A DNA stretch of 64,000 bases. It comes from Thermoplasmata archaeon (lineage in GTDB: Archaea; Thermoplasmatota; Thermoplasmata; Lutacidiplasmatales; UBA184). The notes below the pieces were generated by a model. That model ran no database searches, was not told the DNA's origin, and saw nothing but the letters and a program-made list of their open reading frames with translations. Both the position numbers and the translations under genes were made by a program. Within the stretch, counting starts at the first letter, position 1; every line of letters starts with the position of its first letter. Location of the stretch: assembly GCA_021819135.1 (NCBI GenBank), contig JAKASE010000004.1, forward strand, positions 62,001 to 126,000, in the 5' to 3' direction. This document shows, one piece after another, positions 41,231-49,556 of the stretch.

Positions 41231-42480
41231 AGGAGCGGCGGCTCTCGCGCGGACGGGCGCTCCGGCACTCCCGGCTCCAGCTCGCGCTCGCGGTCGCCGC
41301 GATCGCCGCGGCCGTGTCCCTCCCCGTCGTCCTGATCAGCGTCGGGGGCGGGGTCTCCGCCCACGAGCTCGCGAACCTCCAGAGCGCGGGCTCGCAGATC
41401 GTGGTCAGCACCTCGGGCCTCCACAGCATCGCGCAGTCCCACACGCTGGCCCAGCAGATCCTCCGGATCGGTTCCGTCACTGCGGCCTCTCCCATCCTGA
41501 GCGTCGCGATCGACGCCTTCAATGCGACCGGGTCGGTCGACCCCGTGCTCGCCGAGGGGGTCATTCCGGCCGAGTTCCTTCCGACCGTGAGTCCGGTGGA
41601 GCGGGCCCTGTTCCCCTCGCCGCTTCCGCTCGGGGAGCCGACGGACCTCGTCCACTTCGACAATGGGACCTATGGCGGCCCGGCGAACTACAGCGTGATC
41701 ATCTCGACGCCCTACGCGCAGCACGCGAACCTCACGGTCGGCGACCGGATCCTGCTCGCGCCGTCGCCGAACCCCGCCCTCGGGGTCGAATACAACATCA
41801 CCGGGGTCTTCGGGGTGCCCCCGACCGTCATCGGTCCCACCGGGGCGTTCGCCGTGATGCTGCCGCTCTCCGACCTTCAGGTCCTGACCGGGTACGGGCC
41901 CGCCGCCACCTCCCCGGTCCCGGACGGATCCGACACGATCCAGGTCTCGGTGACCGGCGCGGCCGCGACCCATCCCGCGGCGCTCCAGAACGTGGTGGAC
42001 GCGATCCAGCAACTGGTCCCGAAGTACTCGGTCTCCACCCTTTCCCAGCAGGTCCAGCAGCTCGAGGCGGCGAGCGGCGTCCTGACTGGGTTCTACGTGG
42101 CGCTCAGCTCCGTGGGCCTCACGATCGGCCTGCTCTTCCTCGCCCTCGTCCTCCTTCGCCGGGTCGAATCGGACCGACGATCGATCGGGATCCGCCGCGC
42201 GATCGGGCTCCCCGGGCGGATGATCGCGAGCGAGATCCTGCGCGCGGGCCTCGCGATCTCCGTGGCCGGGGCCCTGATCGGCATCCTGGTCGGCTGGGCG
42301 GTCGTCGAGGGGCTCGCGACGTGGGCGACGTCGACGGTCCAGGAGGCCGCCCAGCTCGCGATCTTCTCGCCGGTGGTCCTGACGGAGATCGCGCTCGGGG
42401 TGGCCGGCCTCTCGCTCCTCGCCGGCGCCCTTGCGGCCCGCTCGGCGCTTCGCCTGGAGATCGGGGAGGCGCTCCGGTGA
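41227..42480 (+). CDS. Second MacB/FtsX-like ABC permease
   Basis: 417 residues with the same topology as its neighbour: signal-anchor helix (LALAVAAIAAAVSLPVVLISVG), ectodomain of ~230 residues with sequons (NAT, NYS, NLT, NIT), and three C-terminal helices with 'ESDRRSIGIRRAIGLPGRMI'. It differs enough from the first to be a paralogous half rather than a recent copy. ATG 41227 overlaps the previous stop (ATGA), and its own stop overlaps the ATPase GTG (GTGA), so the three are tightly coupled. Confidence 0.88.
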   Translation: MKERRLSRGRALRHSRLQLALAVAAIAAAVSLPVVLISVGGGVSAHELANLQSAGSQIVVSTSGLHSIAQSHTLAQQILRIGSVTAASPILSVAIDAFNATGSVDPVLAEGVIPAEFLPTVSPVERALFPSPLPLGEPTDLVHFDNGTYGGPANYSVIISTPYAQHANLTVGDRILLAPSPNPALGVEYNITGVFGVPPTVIGPTGAFAVMLPLSDLQVLTGYGPAATSPVPDGSDTIQVSVTGAAATHPAALQNVVDAIQQLVPKYSVSTLSQQVQQLEAASGVLTGFYVALSSVGLTIGLLFLALVLLRRVESDRRSIGIRRAIGLPGRMIASEILRAGLAISVAGALIGILVGWAVVEGLATWATSTVQEAAQLAIFSPVVLTEIALGVAGLSLLAGALAARSALRLEIGEALR

Positions 42481-43187
42481 ACGGCCCCGAGTACCGGGTC
42501 CCCTCGGTCGAGCTCGCCGGGGTCACCCGGACGTACCTCGAGGGCACCGCCGAGGAGGTCCACGCCCTGCGGGGGATCGACCTCACGATCGGGAGCGGCG
42601 AGTTCGTCAGCGTCGAGGGGCCGAGCGGCTGCGGAAAGACGACGCTGCTCAACCTGCTCGGGCTCCTCGACGCGCCGACCGCAGGAGAGATCCGCTGGGA
42701 CGGGCGCTCGGTCGGCGCGCTCACCGACCGGGCCCGCGCCCGCCTCCGCCTCGAGGGGGTCGGGTTCATCTTTCAGCGGTTCTACCTCCTGCCGACCTTG
42801 ACCGCCCGCGAGAACGTCGAACTCCCGATGCGCGCCCTCCGCGTCCCCCGGGCCGACCGGGTCGAGCGGGCGCGCGAGCTACTCCGCGAGGTCGGTCTCA
42901 CGGAGCGGGAGCGGTCGTACCCGCACCAGCTCTCCGGCGGCGAGGAGCAGCGGGTCGCCGTCGCCCGCGCGCTCGCGAACCGGCCGGGGCTCCTGCTCGC
43001 CGACGAGCCGACCGGCGAGCTCGACAGCGGGAACACGCGGGCGATCCTCGACCTGCTCGTTCGGGTCCGCGAGGCGCGGAAGGCGACCCTGATCCTGGTG
43101 AGCCACAATCCTGAGGTCGCCGCCCGCGCCGGCCGCCACCTCACGATGCGGGACGGGGCGGTCGCCCGAGATCTCCGGGAGGCGTGA
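42477..43187 (+). CDS. ABC transporter ATPase (LolD/MacB type)
   Basis: 236 residues. Walker A G-P-S-G-C-G-K-T-T, Q-loop 'FIFQRFYLLPTLTARENVELP', signature 'LSGGEEQRVAVARAL', Walker B 'LLLADEPTGELDSGN' and H-loop 'LVSHNPEVA'. The ADEPTGxLD form and size match the LolD/MacB/FtsE group, in agreement with the two FtsX-type permeases before it. Start GTG 42477 overlaps the previous stop. Substrate unknown. Confidence 0.93.
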   Translation: MNGPEYRVPSVELAGVTRTYLEGTAEEVHALRGIDLTIGSGEFVSVEGPSGCGKTTLLNLLGLLDAPTAGEIRWDGRSVGALTDRARARLRLEGVGFIFQRFYLLPTLTARENVELPMRALRVPRADRVERARELLREVGLTERERSYPHQLSGGEEQRVAVARALANRPGLLLADEPTGELDSGNTRAILDLLVRVREARKATLILVSHNPEVAARAGRHLTMRDGAVARDLREA

Positions 43188-43193
43188 GCGCCG

Positions 43194-44972
43194 TTGGCGC
43201 GTATCGCGATCCTCCTCAACGACCGCTGCCACCCGAAGGAGTGCCAGTGGGAGTGCCAGTCGTACTGCCCGCCGGTCCGGATGGGCCAGGAGTGCATCAT
43301 CGAGGGTCCGACGGGCAAGCCGATCATCAGCGAGACCCTGTGCATCGGATGCGGGATCTGCGTCCACAAGTGCCCGTTCGACGCGATCAAGATCCTCAAC
43401 ACCCCCGAGGCGGACGAGTCGGAGATCGTCCACCGGTACGGCTACAACGGCTTCCGTCTCTACCGCCTGCCGATCCCGCCGGCCCAGGGGATCACGGGCC
43501 TCCTCGGTCCGAACGGCACGGGCAAGTCGACGGCGCTCCGGCTGCTCGCGGGGGTCGAGGTGCCGAACCTCGGCAACTACGACGCGCCGGCCGACTGGTC
43601 GAAGGTCCTCGAGCACTACCGGGGGACGGCGCTGCGGGCGCACTTCGACCGGATCGCGAAGGGCGAGCTCCGCAGCGTCGTCAAGCCGCAGTACGTCGAC
43701 CGGATCGCCGAGGAGCCGGTCACGGTCGGGGAGTTCGTCGCGGCCGGAGGTCCGGGCGGCGCCCGGGTCCTCGAGGAGGTCGGGCTCGCCGCCGCGGCCG
43801 GCCGTCCGCTCGGCGAGCTCTCGGGGGGCCACCTCCAGCTCGCGGCGATCGCCCGGGCCCTCGCCACGGACGCCGACCTCTACCTGATCGACGAGCCGTC
43901 GAGCTATCTCGACATCATCCATCGGCTGCGCGTCGCCCGGATCCTGCGCCGCCTCGGCGCGACCAAGAGCGTTCTCGTCGTGGAGCACGACCTCGGGCTC
44001 CTCGACTACCTCGCCGACACGGCCCACCTCCTCTACGGCGAGGCGGCCGCCTTCGGCGTCATCAGCCACCCGATCCCCATGCGGACCGCGATCAACACGT
44101 ATCTTTCGGGCTACCTCAAGGACGAGAACGTCCGGTTCCGCCCCGAGCCGGTGCGGTTCGTCGCGCATCCGCCGAAGACGGCCTCCCGGGCGAACGTCCG
44201 GGTCGCCTTCCCGGCCCTCGAGAAGGAGTTCCCCCGGTTCCGTCTCTCCGTGGGGGAGGGGACGCTCGCGAAGGGCGAGACGGTCGGCATCGTCGGCCCG
44301 AACGCCACCGGTAAGACGACGTTCGTCCGGATGCTCGCCGGGGTCGAGCCGCCGACCCGCGGCACCCCGCCCGAGGGCGTCACGGTGAGCTACAAGCCCC
44401 AGTACCTCCGCGCGACGCAACCCGCGAGCCTCCGGGAGCGGATGGAGGCGCTCGCGAACGACCCGACGTTCGACGCGAAGCTCTTCGAGCGCGAGCTCGT
44501 CCCCGGTCTCCACCTCGACGGGATCCTGGACGTCGCCCTCCCGGACCTCTCGGGGGGGGAGCTCCAGCGGGCCGCCGTCGCCCTCGCCCTCGCCCGGCCC
44601 GCGACGCTCTACCTGCTCGACGAGCCGTCCGCCTACCTCGACGCCGACGAACGGATGGCGATGGCCCGCCTCCTTCGGCGGCAGGTCGAGCGTCAGGCGG
44701 TGACCGCGCTCGTCGTCGACCACGATGTCTACTTCCTCGACCTCGCCTGCGACGCGCTGATGGTCTTCCGTACCGAGGACGAGGCGATGACCCGCGGACG
44801 GGGCGACGGGCCGTTCCCGATGCGGGAGGGGATGAACCGGCTCCTCCGGACGGTCGACATCACCTACCGCCGCGACGCGGAGACCCTGCGACCGCGGATC
44901 AACCGCGAGGGCTCGGCGCTCGACCGGGAGCAGCGGGAGAAGGGCGAGTACTACTACGAGGCGGTCGCGTAG
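43194..44972 (+). CDS. ABCE1/Rli1 ribosome recycling ATPase
   Basis: 592 residues. ABCE1 splits 70S/80S-type ribosomes after termination with aEF1/aRF1. The N-terminal Fe-S domain has 'CHPKECQWECQSYC' and 'CIGCGICVHKCP', giving two [4Fe-4S] clusters. Two nucleotide-binding domains follow: Walker A 'GPNGTGKST' near residue 104 and 'GPNATGKTT' near 367. The first signature reads L-S-G-G-H-L-Q-L rather than the usual LSGGELQR; the second is LSGGELQR. The start is TTG 43194; no ATG or GTG fits the conserved N-terminus. It follows the ABC exporter by 6 bases, an odd neighbour functionally. Confidence 0.95.
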   Translation: MARIAILLNDRCHPKECQWECQSYCPPVRMGQECIIEGPTGKPIISETLCIGCGICVHKCPFDAIKILNTPEADESEIVHRYGYNGFRLYRLPIPPAQGITGLLGPNGTGKSTALRLLAGVEVPNLGNYDAPADWSKVLEHYRGTALRAHFDRIAKGELRSVVKPQYVDRIAEEPVTVGEFVAAGGPGGARVLEEVGLAAAAGRPLGELSGGHLQLAAIARALATDADLYLIDEPSSYLDIIHRLRVARILRRLGATKSVLVVEHDLGLLDYLADTAHLLYGEAAAFGVISHPIPMRTAINTYLSGYLKDENVRFRPEPVRFVAHPPKTASRANVRVAFPALEKEFPRFRLSVGEGTLAKGETVGIVGPNATGKTTFVRMLAGVEPPTRGTPPEGVTVSYKPQYLRATQPASLRERMEALANDPTFDAKLFERELVPGLHLDGILDVALPDLSGGELQRAAVALALARPATLYLLDEPSAYLDADERMAMARLLRRQVERQAVTALVVDHDVYFLDLACDALMVFRTEDEAMTRGRGDGPFPMREGMNRLLRTVDITYRRDAETLRPRINREGSALDREQREKGEYYYEAVA

Positions 44973-45033
44973 CCGCGGCCGCCGGCGCCCCCGGTCGCTG
45001 TCCTCGGGAGAGCCGCGTCCCGGTGCGAATTCT

Positions 45034-45042
45034 ATGTATAGG
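45034..45042 (+). promoter_or_regulatory. TATA box of PH-like membrane protein
   Basis: ATGTATAGG is centred 27 bases before GTG 45065, which fixes the start of the next gene. Confidence 0.6.
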
Positions 45043-45064
45043 GTCGTCCCGGTCGGACTCCCGG

Positions 45065-45697
45065 GTGAGGGGGGTCGGTAGCACGTCGGCCCAGGCTCCG
45101 GGTCCGTCCCCTGCTCCCTCCCCGGTGCGCTCGCAGGGGGGTGGGCACGTCGACCGGGAGGGCCGGTTCCATGCCTGGGGGCAGCTCTCGGTCACGATCG
45201 TCGCGGCGTACATCGTCCTGTTCCTCGTGGTCCTGGCCGTCTTCCGCTACGAGGCGGGGTCGGCCGCGTGGTGGACGCCGTGGCTGCTCACGGTCCTCAT
45301 CCTCGGCTCGCTCGCCCGGTACCTGACGACCCACTATCGGATCGACGACAGCCGCCTGCACGCGAGCCGGCTGCTCGGGGGCCAGACGATCCTCCTCGAG
45401 GAGGTGCGCCGGATCGAGTACGCGAGGATCCGGGACCTCTCCCCGACCGGTTTCTTCGGTTCGTGGGGATGGCGGGGGCGGATGTGGAGCCCGATCGTCG
45501 GGCGGTTCGACGCGATCTACACCGACCCGGTGCGGGGGCTTCTGATCACCGCGGGGGAGCACCCGATCTACGTTTCGCCGCGGGACGTGGAGGGGTTCGC
45601 GCGGGAGCTTTCCCGACGCGTACGGTCGTACACGGGCCGGCTCGCGGCGGATGTCGGCGATCCGCTCGGCTCCCTGAACGTGATCGAGGGAGCGTAG
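45065..45697 (+). CDS. Two-TM protein with PH-like domain
   Basis: 210 residues from GTG 45065. After ~35 Pro/Ser/Gly-rich residues there are two hydrophobic helices ('VTIVAAYIVLFLVVLAVF' and 'WWTPWLLTVLILGSLARYL'), then ~110 residues with the pattern of bacterial PH domains (DUF304/YdbS type): 'THYRIDDSRLHASRLLGGQTILLEEVRRIEY' through 'EHPIYVSPRDVEGFARELSRRV'. Such proteins are membrane-bound with no assigned activity. It is convergent to the sulfur operon, 33 bases apart. Confidence 0.8.
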   Translation: MRGVGSTSAQAPGPSPAPSPVRSQGGGHVDREGRFHAWGQLSVTIVAAYIVLFLVVLAVFRYEAGSAAWWTPWLLTVLILGSLARYLTTHYRIDDSRLHASRLLGGQTILLEEVRRIEYARIRDLSPTGFFGSWGWRGRMWSPIVGRFDAIYTDPVRGLLITAGEHPIYVSPRDVEGFARELSRRVRSYTGRLAADVGDPLGSLNVIEGA

Positions 45698-45730
45698 CGC
45701 CGGCCGATCGGTCCGGCGGATCTCGCGTCG

Positions 45731-47218
45731 TCAGTACCGGGCGACCGTCGGATCGACGCGGTCGGACCAGGCGTTGATGCCGCCCTTCAGGTTGCGGACG
45801 TGCTGGAAACCGAGGTCGAGGAGGAGCCGGGTCGACTGCGCCGACCGGGCGCCCGACGAACAGACGAGCACGACCTCGCGGGCCCGGGTGATCTCGTCGA
45901 CGCGCTCGGCGAGCTCCGCGCGCGGGATCAGCACGGCGCCCGGGATCGCCGAGATCGCGAGCTCCTGGGGCTCCCGAACGTCCACCACGAGCGGCGGGTC
46001 GTCGCCCTTGAGCGCGGCGGCGAGCTCTTCGGGCTCGATCGTCGGCACCCCCCCGGCGCCGGCCGCCTCCTCCCCCGCGCCGGGGACGCCGCAGAACGCC
46101 GGATAGTCGATCAGGCCCTTCTGGGTCGCCTCGGCCGAGCAGAGGACGCAGTGGGGGTTCTTGCGGAGCGTGAGCTCCCGGAACGTGAGACCGAGTGCGT
46201 CGAACAGGAGGAGACGACCGATCAGCGGATCGCCCTGGCCGAGCAGGAGCTTCACCGTCTCGGTCGCCTGCAGGACGCCCACGAGCCCGGGCAGGACACC
46301 GAGGACCCCGGCCTCCGCGCACGACGGGACGAGGTCCGCCGGCGGCGGCTCTGGGTACAGGCAGCGGTAGCATGGCCCCCGCCGGGCGTCGAAGACGCTC
46401 ACCTGTCCCTCGAACCGGTAGATCGATCCGTAGACGTTCGGCTTCCCGAGGAGCACCGCTGCGTCGTTCACGAGGTAGCGGGTCGGGAAGTTGTCGGTCC
46501 CGTCCACGACCACATCGTACGGCCGCAGGATCTCGAGGGCGTTGTCGGCGGTGAGGCGCTCCTCGTGGGGGATGACCCGGACCCCGGGGTTCAGCGCCTC
46601 GAGCCGCTCCTTCGCGGCCAGGAGCTTCGGCCGGCCGACGTCCCGGGTCGTGTAGAGGACCTGGCGCTGGAGGTTCGAGAGGTCGACCGCGTCGAACTCC
46701 ACGAGGCCGAGCGTGCCGACCCCGGCGGCGGCGAGGTAGAGGGCCGCGGGCGAGCCCAACCCTCCGGCCCCCACGAGGAGAACCTTGGCATGCTTGAGCC
46801 TCCGCTGGCCCACGACTCCCACCTCCGGCAACAGAAGGTGGCGGCTGTACCGCCGCAGCTCCTCCGAGGAGAAGCGCTCGGGCGGCTCAGGGGCGGAACC
46901 GCTCCGGTCGAGCCCGGCCGGGCTCGGGGGGGCCGCGGTGGAACCCCCGGCGATCGCCGGGACGATCGACACGACGTCGCCTTCCCGCACCGGGGTCGCC
47001 TCCCGCTCGAGGTAGCGGACATCCTCGTCGTTGAGATAGACGGTCACGAAGCTGCGGAGCCGACCGTCGGGGGTGAATAGGTGGCGGCGGAGCTCCGGGT
47101 GCTCGTGCGTGAGCTCCTCGACGAGCCCGCCGACCGTTGTCGCCTCGAGCGCCAGCTCGGCCTTGCCGCCGGTGAACGTGCGCAGAGGGGTCGGGACCTT
47201 GACCGTAGCCTTCGACAT
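45731..47218 (-). CDS. MoaD/ThiS-MoeB-rhodanese triple fusion (CysO-MoeZ-like)
   Basis: 495 residues from ATG 47218 with three domains in order. Residues 1-92 are a ubiquitin-like sulfur carrier of the ThiS/MoaD/CysO type ending 'VPAIAGG'. After a ~20-residue Pro/Ser linker, residues ~114-370 are an E1-like adenylyltransferase with G-A-G-G-L-G-S (150-156) and zinc pairs C-Y-R-C and C-V-L-C. Residues ~395-495 are a rhodanese with active loop C-S-S-G-A-R-S. Known relatives: the E1 adenylates a carrier's C-terminal Gly-Gly and the rhodanese passes sulfur to give a thiocarboxylate. Here the Gly-Gly (91-92) is internal, so activation would need cleavage after it. The JAMM protease gene lies 26 bases upstream and cysM just before that, in one operon. 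Confidence 0.93.
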   Translation of the reverse strand: MSKATVKVPTPLRTFTGGKAELALEATTVGGLVEELTHEHPELRRHLFTPDGRLRSFVTVYLNDEDVRYLEREATPVREGDVVSIVPAIAGGSTAAPPSPAGLDRSGSAPEPPERFSSEELRRYSRHLLLPEVGVVGQRRLKHAKVLLVGAGGLGSPAALYLAAAGVGTLGLVEFDAVDLSNLQRQVLYTTRDVGRPKLLAAKERLEALNPGVRVIPHEERLTADNALEILRPYDVVVDGTDNFPTRYLVNDAAVLLGKPNVYGSIYRFEGQVSVFDARRGPCYRCLYPEPPPADLVPSCAEAGVLGVLPGLVGVLQATETVKLLLGQGDPLIGRLLLFDALGLTFRELTLRKNPHCVLCSAEATQKGLIDYPAFCGVPGAGEEAAGAGGVPTIEPEELAAALKGDDPPLVVDVREPQELAISAIPGAVLIPRAELAERVDEITRAREVVLVCSSGARSAQSTRLLLDLGFQHVRNLKGGINAWSDRVDPTVARY

Positions 47219-47244
47219 TTCGCCGTACTCCTGCGGTGCCGCTC

Positions 47245-47730
47245 TTAGCGGCTCGCTAACCCCCGGGCCACCGGGACTCCCGCCGGTGGGGCGGTTTCCG
47301 TAACGAGAGGGACCTCCGAGAACGTGCCCGAATCGGGGTCGAGCTCGAACGCCCGGGTATCCCCGACCGCCTTCTCGGTGACGCCGAGGACGATGTAGGT
47401 GTACCACGGCCAAGCGTGGTCCTGGTCGTACTGCGACGGGCGCGCCGGGTGGTCGGGATGCGAGTGATAGAACCCTGCGACGACCCGCCCGGACGGCTCG
47501 AGCGTATGCTCCAGGGCCCGGAGCTCGCCGGGTCGGACGAGGAACCGCCGGCGCCGTTCCCCCTCGAACTCGTTCGGGACCGGGACGACGTCGAGGATGG
47601 TCCGGAGCTGCGACGGGTCCGACGGATCGGGTTCCGCGATGAGGAATCCGCAGCACTCCTCCGGATAGGCGCGGCGGGCGTGCTCGGCCATCGCCGCCTT
47701 CAGCGCCCCCGATACCGCGATCGACCTCAT
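47245..47730 (-). CDS. JAMM/MPN+ metalloprotease (Mec-like)
   Basis: 161 residues. The JAMM zinc site is intact: Glu in 'YPEECCGF' (24/25), H89-S-H91-P, then S99 and D102 in 'HPARPSQYD'. M. tuberculosis Mec releases cysteine from CysO-Cys, and archaeal homologues remove SAMP modifiers. Here the gene sits between cysM and a CysO-like fusion, matching the Mec arrangement. Its ATG overlaps the cysM stop (ATGA). It may also cut the Gly-Gly/Ser bond in the neighbouring fusion; that part is inference. Confidence 0.92.
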   Translation of the reverse strand: MRSIAVSGALKAAMAEHARRAYPEECCGFLIAEPDPSDPSQLRTILDVVPVPNEFEGERRRRFLVRPGELRALEHTLEPSGRVVAGFYHSHPDHPARPSQYDQDHAWPWYTYIVLGVTEKAVGDTRAFELDPDSGTFSEVPLVTETAPPAGVPVARGLASR

Positions 47731-48698
47731 GCGTCCTCCGCCGGGGCCGGGCCGTGCCCCGCATCGGGCAGGACCGTGACGATCACCGCGCCTGGCGCGG
47801 TGAGCCCGACGCCGATAGAGGCCGAGACCGCCGCCGCGGCCGACATCCCCACCTCGAGCCCCTCGAGGCGGGCGAGCCGCCCGCGCATCGTCTCGGCCTC
47901 CTCGGTCTCCACCCGAACCGTGCGGTCGACGATGCGCTCGTCGTAGGTCGACGGGCGCAGGGCGGTCGGCAGGTGCTTCAGGCCCTCGAGGCCGTGCATC
48001 GGGCCCGCGGGCTCCACGCCGACCACCGCGAGCGAGGCGCGCTGCTCCTTGAGGTAGCGGCCGGTCCCCGTGATGGTCCCGCCGGTCCCGACGCCCGCCA
48101 CGAAATGCGTTACGCGGCCGCCGCTCTGGTGCCAGATCTCCGGACCCGTCGAGGCGTAGTGGGCATCCGGGTTGGCCGGGTTGTTGTACTGGTCGGAGTA
48201 GAAGTAGTGCAGGGGGTCCTCGGTGGCGCGCCGTCGGGCCTCGCGCTGCGAACCGTCGGTCGACTCGAGCGGGTCGGTGAAGACGAGACGGGCCCCGAAG
48301 GCCCGCAGTCGCTCTAGCTGGCTCGGATGGGCATTGCGCGGAAGTACGATCTCGACCCCGAACCCGAGCCGGGCCCCGAGCATGGCGTACGCCACCGCCG
48401 TGTTCCCACTGGAGGCGTCGATCAGCGTCCGGCCCGCGTCGAGCCGGCCCTCCGCGATCGCCTGTCGGACGATCCCGAACGCCGCCCGATCCTTGACCGA
48501 GCCGGTAGGGTTCAGGAACTCCGCCTTGGCCCAGAGCTCGAACTCGCCGCCCGCGGACTCGACCAACCGTGACAGCGGCACGAGGGGAGTCCCCCCGACC
48601 GAGCGCAGGAACGGGTCATCGACCCGGAGCGGACGGGCCGCCGGCCCGCTCCCGGCGTCGACGCCCGGGCCGAGCATGCGGGGATCCGTAGCCACCAT
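47727..48698 (-). CDS. cysM: Cysteine synthase (CysM-type)
   Basis: 323 residues. A PLP enzyme of the O-acetylserine/O-phosphoserine sulfhydrylase family: PLP Lys in 'NPTGSVKDRAAFG', substrate loop 'SSGNTAVAYAM', and phosphate-binding 'GVGTGGTITGTG'. The start is ATG 48698 because GGGAGGG lies 6-7 bases before it; an ATG at 48764 would overlap the regulator gene. Next to a JAMM protease and sulfur carrier, it probably uses a protein thiocarboxylate instead of free sulfide, as M. tuberculosis CysM does with O-phosphoserine. Use of OPS rather than OAS is not proven by sequence. Confidence 0.92.
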   Translation of the reverse strand: MVATDPRMLGPGVDAGSGPAARPLRVDDPFLRSVGGTPLVPLSRLVESAGGEFELWAKAEFLNPTGSVKDRAAFGIVRQAIAEGRLDAGRTLIDASSGNTAVAYAMLGARLGFGVEIVLPRNAHPSQLERLRAFGARLVFTDPLESTDGSQREARRRATEDPLHYFYSDQYNNPANPDAHYASTGPEIWHQSGGRVTHFVAGVGTGGTITGTGRYLKEQRASLAVVGVEPAGPMHGLEGLKHLPTALRPSTYDERIVDRTVRVETEEAETMRGRLARLEGLEVGMSAAAAVSASIGVGLTAPGAVIVTVLPDAGHGPAPAEDA

Positions 48699-48741
48699 CG
48701 AACCCTCCCAGACCCCGTGTCGCGCGATCGAACCCTCGGGA

Positions 48742-49470
48742 CTACTCGGCGTGAGCACCGCCATACGACGGTCGACGCGCGGTCGGCTTCGCTTCCGGCG
48801 GCGCGAAGGAGGACGGGACACCGGCGAGCAGCGGCACGAGGTGCGTGCACCGGAAGCCGCCGCGGCCGATCGAGTCCTGGAGGTCGACCCCGACCTGTCC
48901 GAGCAGCGATTCGGTGAGATGCTTATCGAAGACGTCGCAGAGCAGGTACGGATGCGACAGCGCGCTGTGCCGGAAGACGCAGTTCGTGCGGATGACGCGG
49001 AGCGTCCCGTCGTCCATCTTCTCGGCGGTGCACCGGAAGCCGAGGCGGTTCAGCGCCGCGACGAGGTTCCGGACGCGTGCCTCGGGCGTGCCGCCCTTCG
49101 GGATCTCCTTCGCCACGACGGCGGCCATGCGGCGCGCCGACTGCGCGAAGAGCGCGCTCACGTACCCCTCCCCCTCGCGGTCGAGGAGCTCGTTGACGAC
49201 CGTGTCGAGGATGAGGTCGTACTTCTTCGGGAAGAGGTCCTGGCCGAGACTGGTCAGGGTGTAACGCTTGCGCGGACGCCCGACCCCTTCCCGACGGAAC
49301 GTGGCCGAGACGAGTCCCCGCTCCTCCATCCGGTCGAGATGACCGCGGGCCGCGCTCTCCTGGATCCCGAACTTCTGCGCGAGGTCCTTCGCCGTGCGGG
49401 GAGCGACGGCGAGCTCCTCGAGGATCTGGCCCCGTGTGCCTTCCAGCAGCTCCTCCGATGCGACCGTCAT
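48742..49470 (-). CDS. SufR-like winged-helix transcription regulator
   Basis: 242 residues from ATG 49470. An N-terminal winged helix-turn-helix (~residues 12-75, 'TRGQILEELAVAPRTAKDLAQ') is followed by a sensor domain with Cys at 147, 164, 178 and 208. The pattern C164-x13-C178 in 'NCVFRHSALSHPYLLC' plus C208 resembles the [4Fe-4S] ligands of bacterial SufR, which represses suf genes when loaded with a cluster. It is divergent from sufC, with 86 bases between, and is first gene of the cysM-JAMM-fusion operon. So it likely controls both sides. Confidence 0.85.
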   Translation of the reverse strand: MTVASEELLEGTRGQILEELAVAPRTAKDLAQKFGIQESAARGHLDRMEERGLVSATFRREGVGRPRKRYTLTSLGQDLFPKKYDLILDTVVNELLDREGEGYVSALFAQSARRMAAVVAKEIPKGGTPEARVRNLVAALNRLGFRCTAEKMDDGTLRVIRTNCVFRHSALSHPYLLCDVFDKHLTESLLGQVGVDLQDSIGRGGFRCTHLVPLLAGVPSSFAPPEAKPTARRPSYGGAHAE

Positions 49471-49556
49471 CGCCGACCGTACTCCCGGACCGAAGGGTCC
49501 TCGAAATTTACACACCACGCCATGCTTAAATAACGGTATCGGCTCGTATGGGACCG
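49471..49556. promoter_or_regulatory. Divergent sufR/sufC promoter region
   Basis: Rightward: CTTAAATAA (49525-49533), centred 28 bases before ATG 49557. Leftward: GTAAATTTC (about 49503-49511), ~37 bases before ATG 49470. Between the boxes lies TTTACACACCACGCCATG; its TTTACACAC also begins the inverted repeat in the sufD promoter (56042-56050). It may be a half-site for the neighbouring regulator. Confidence 0.55.
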
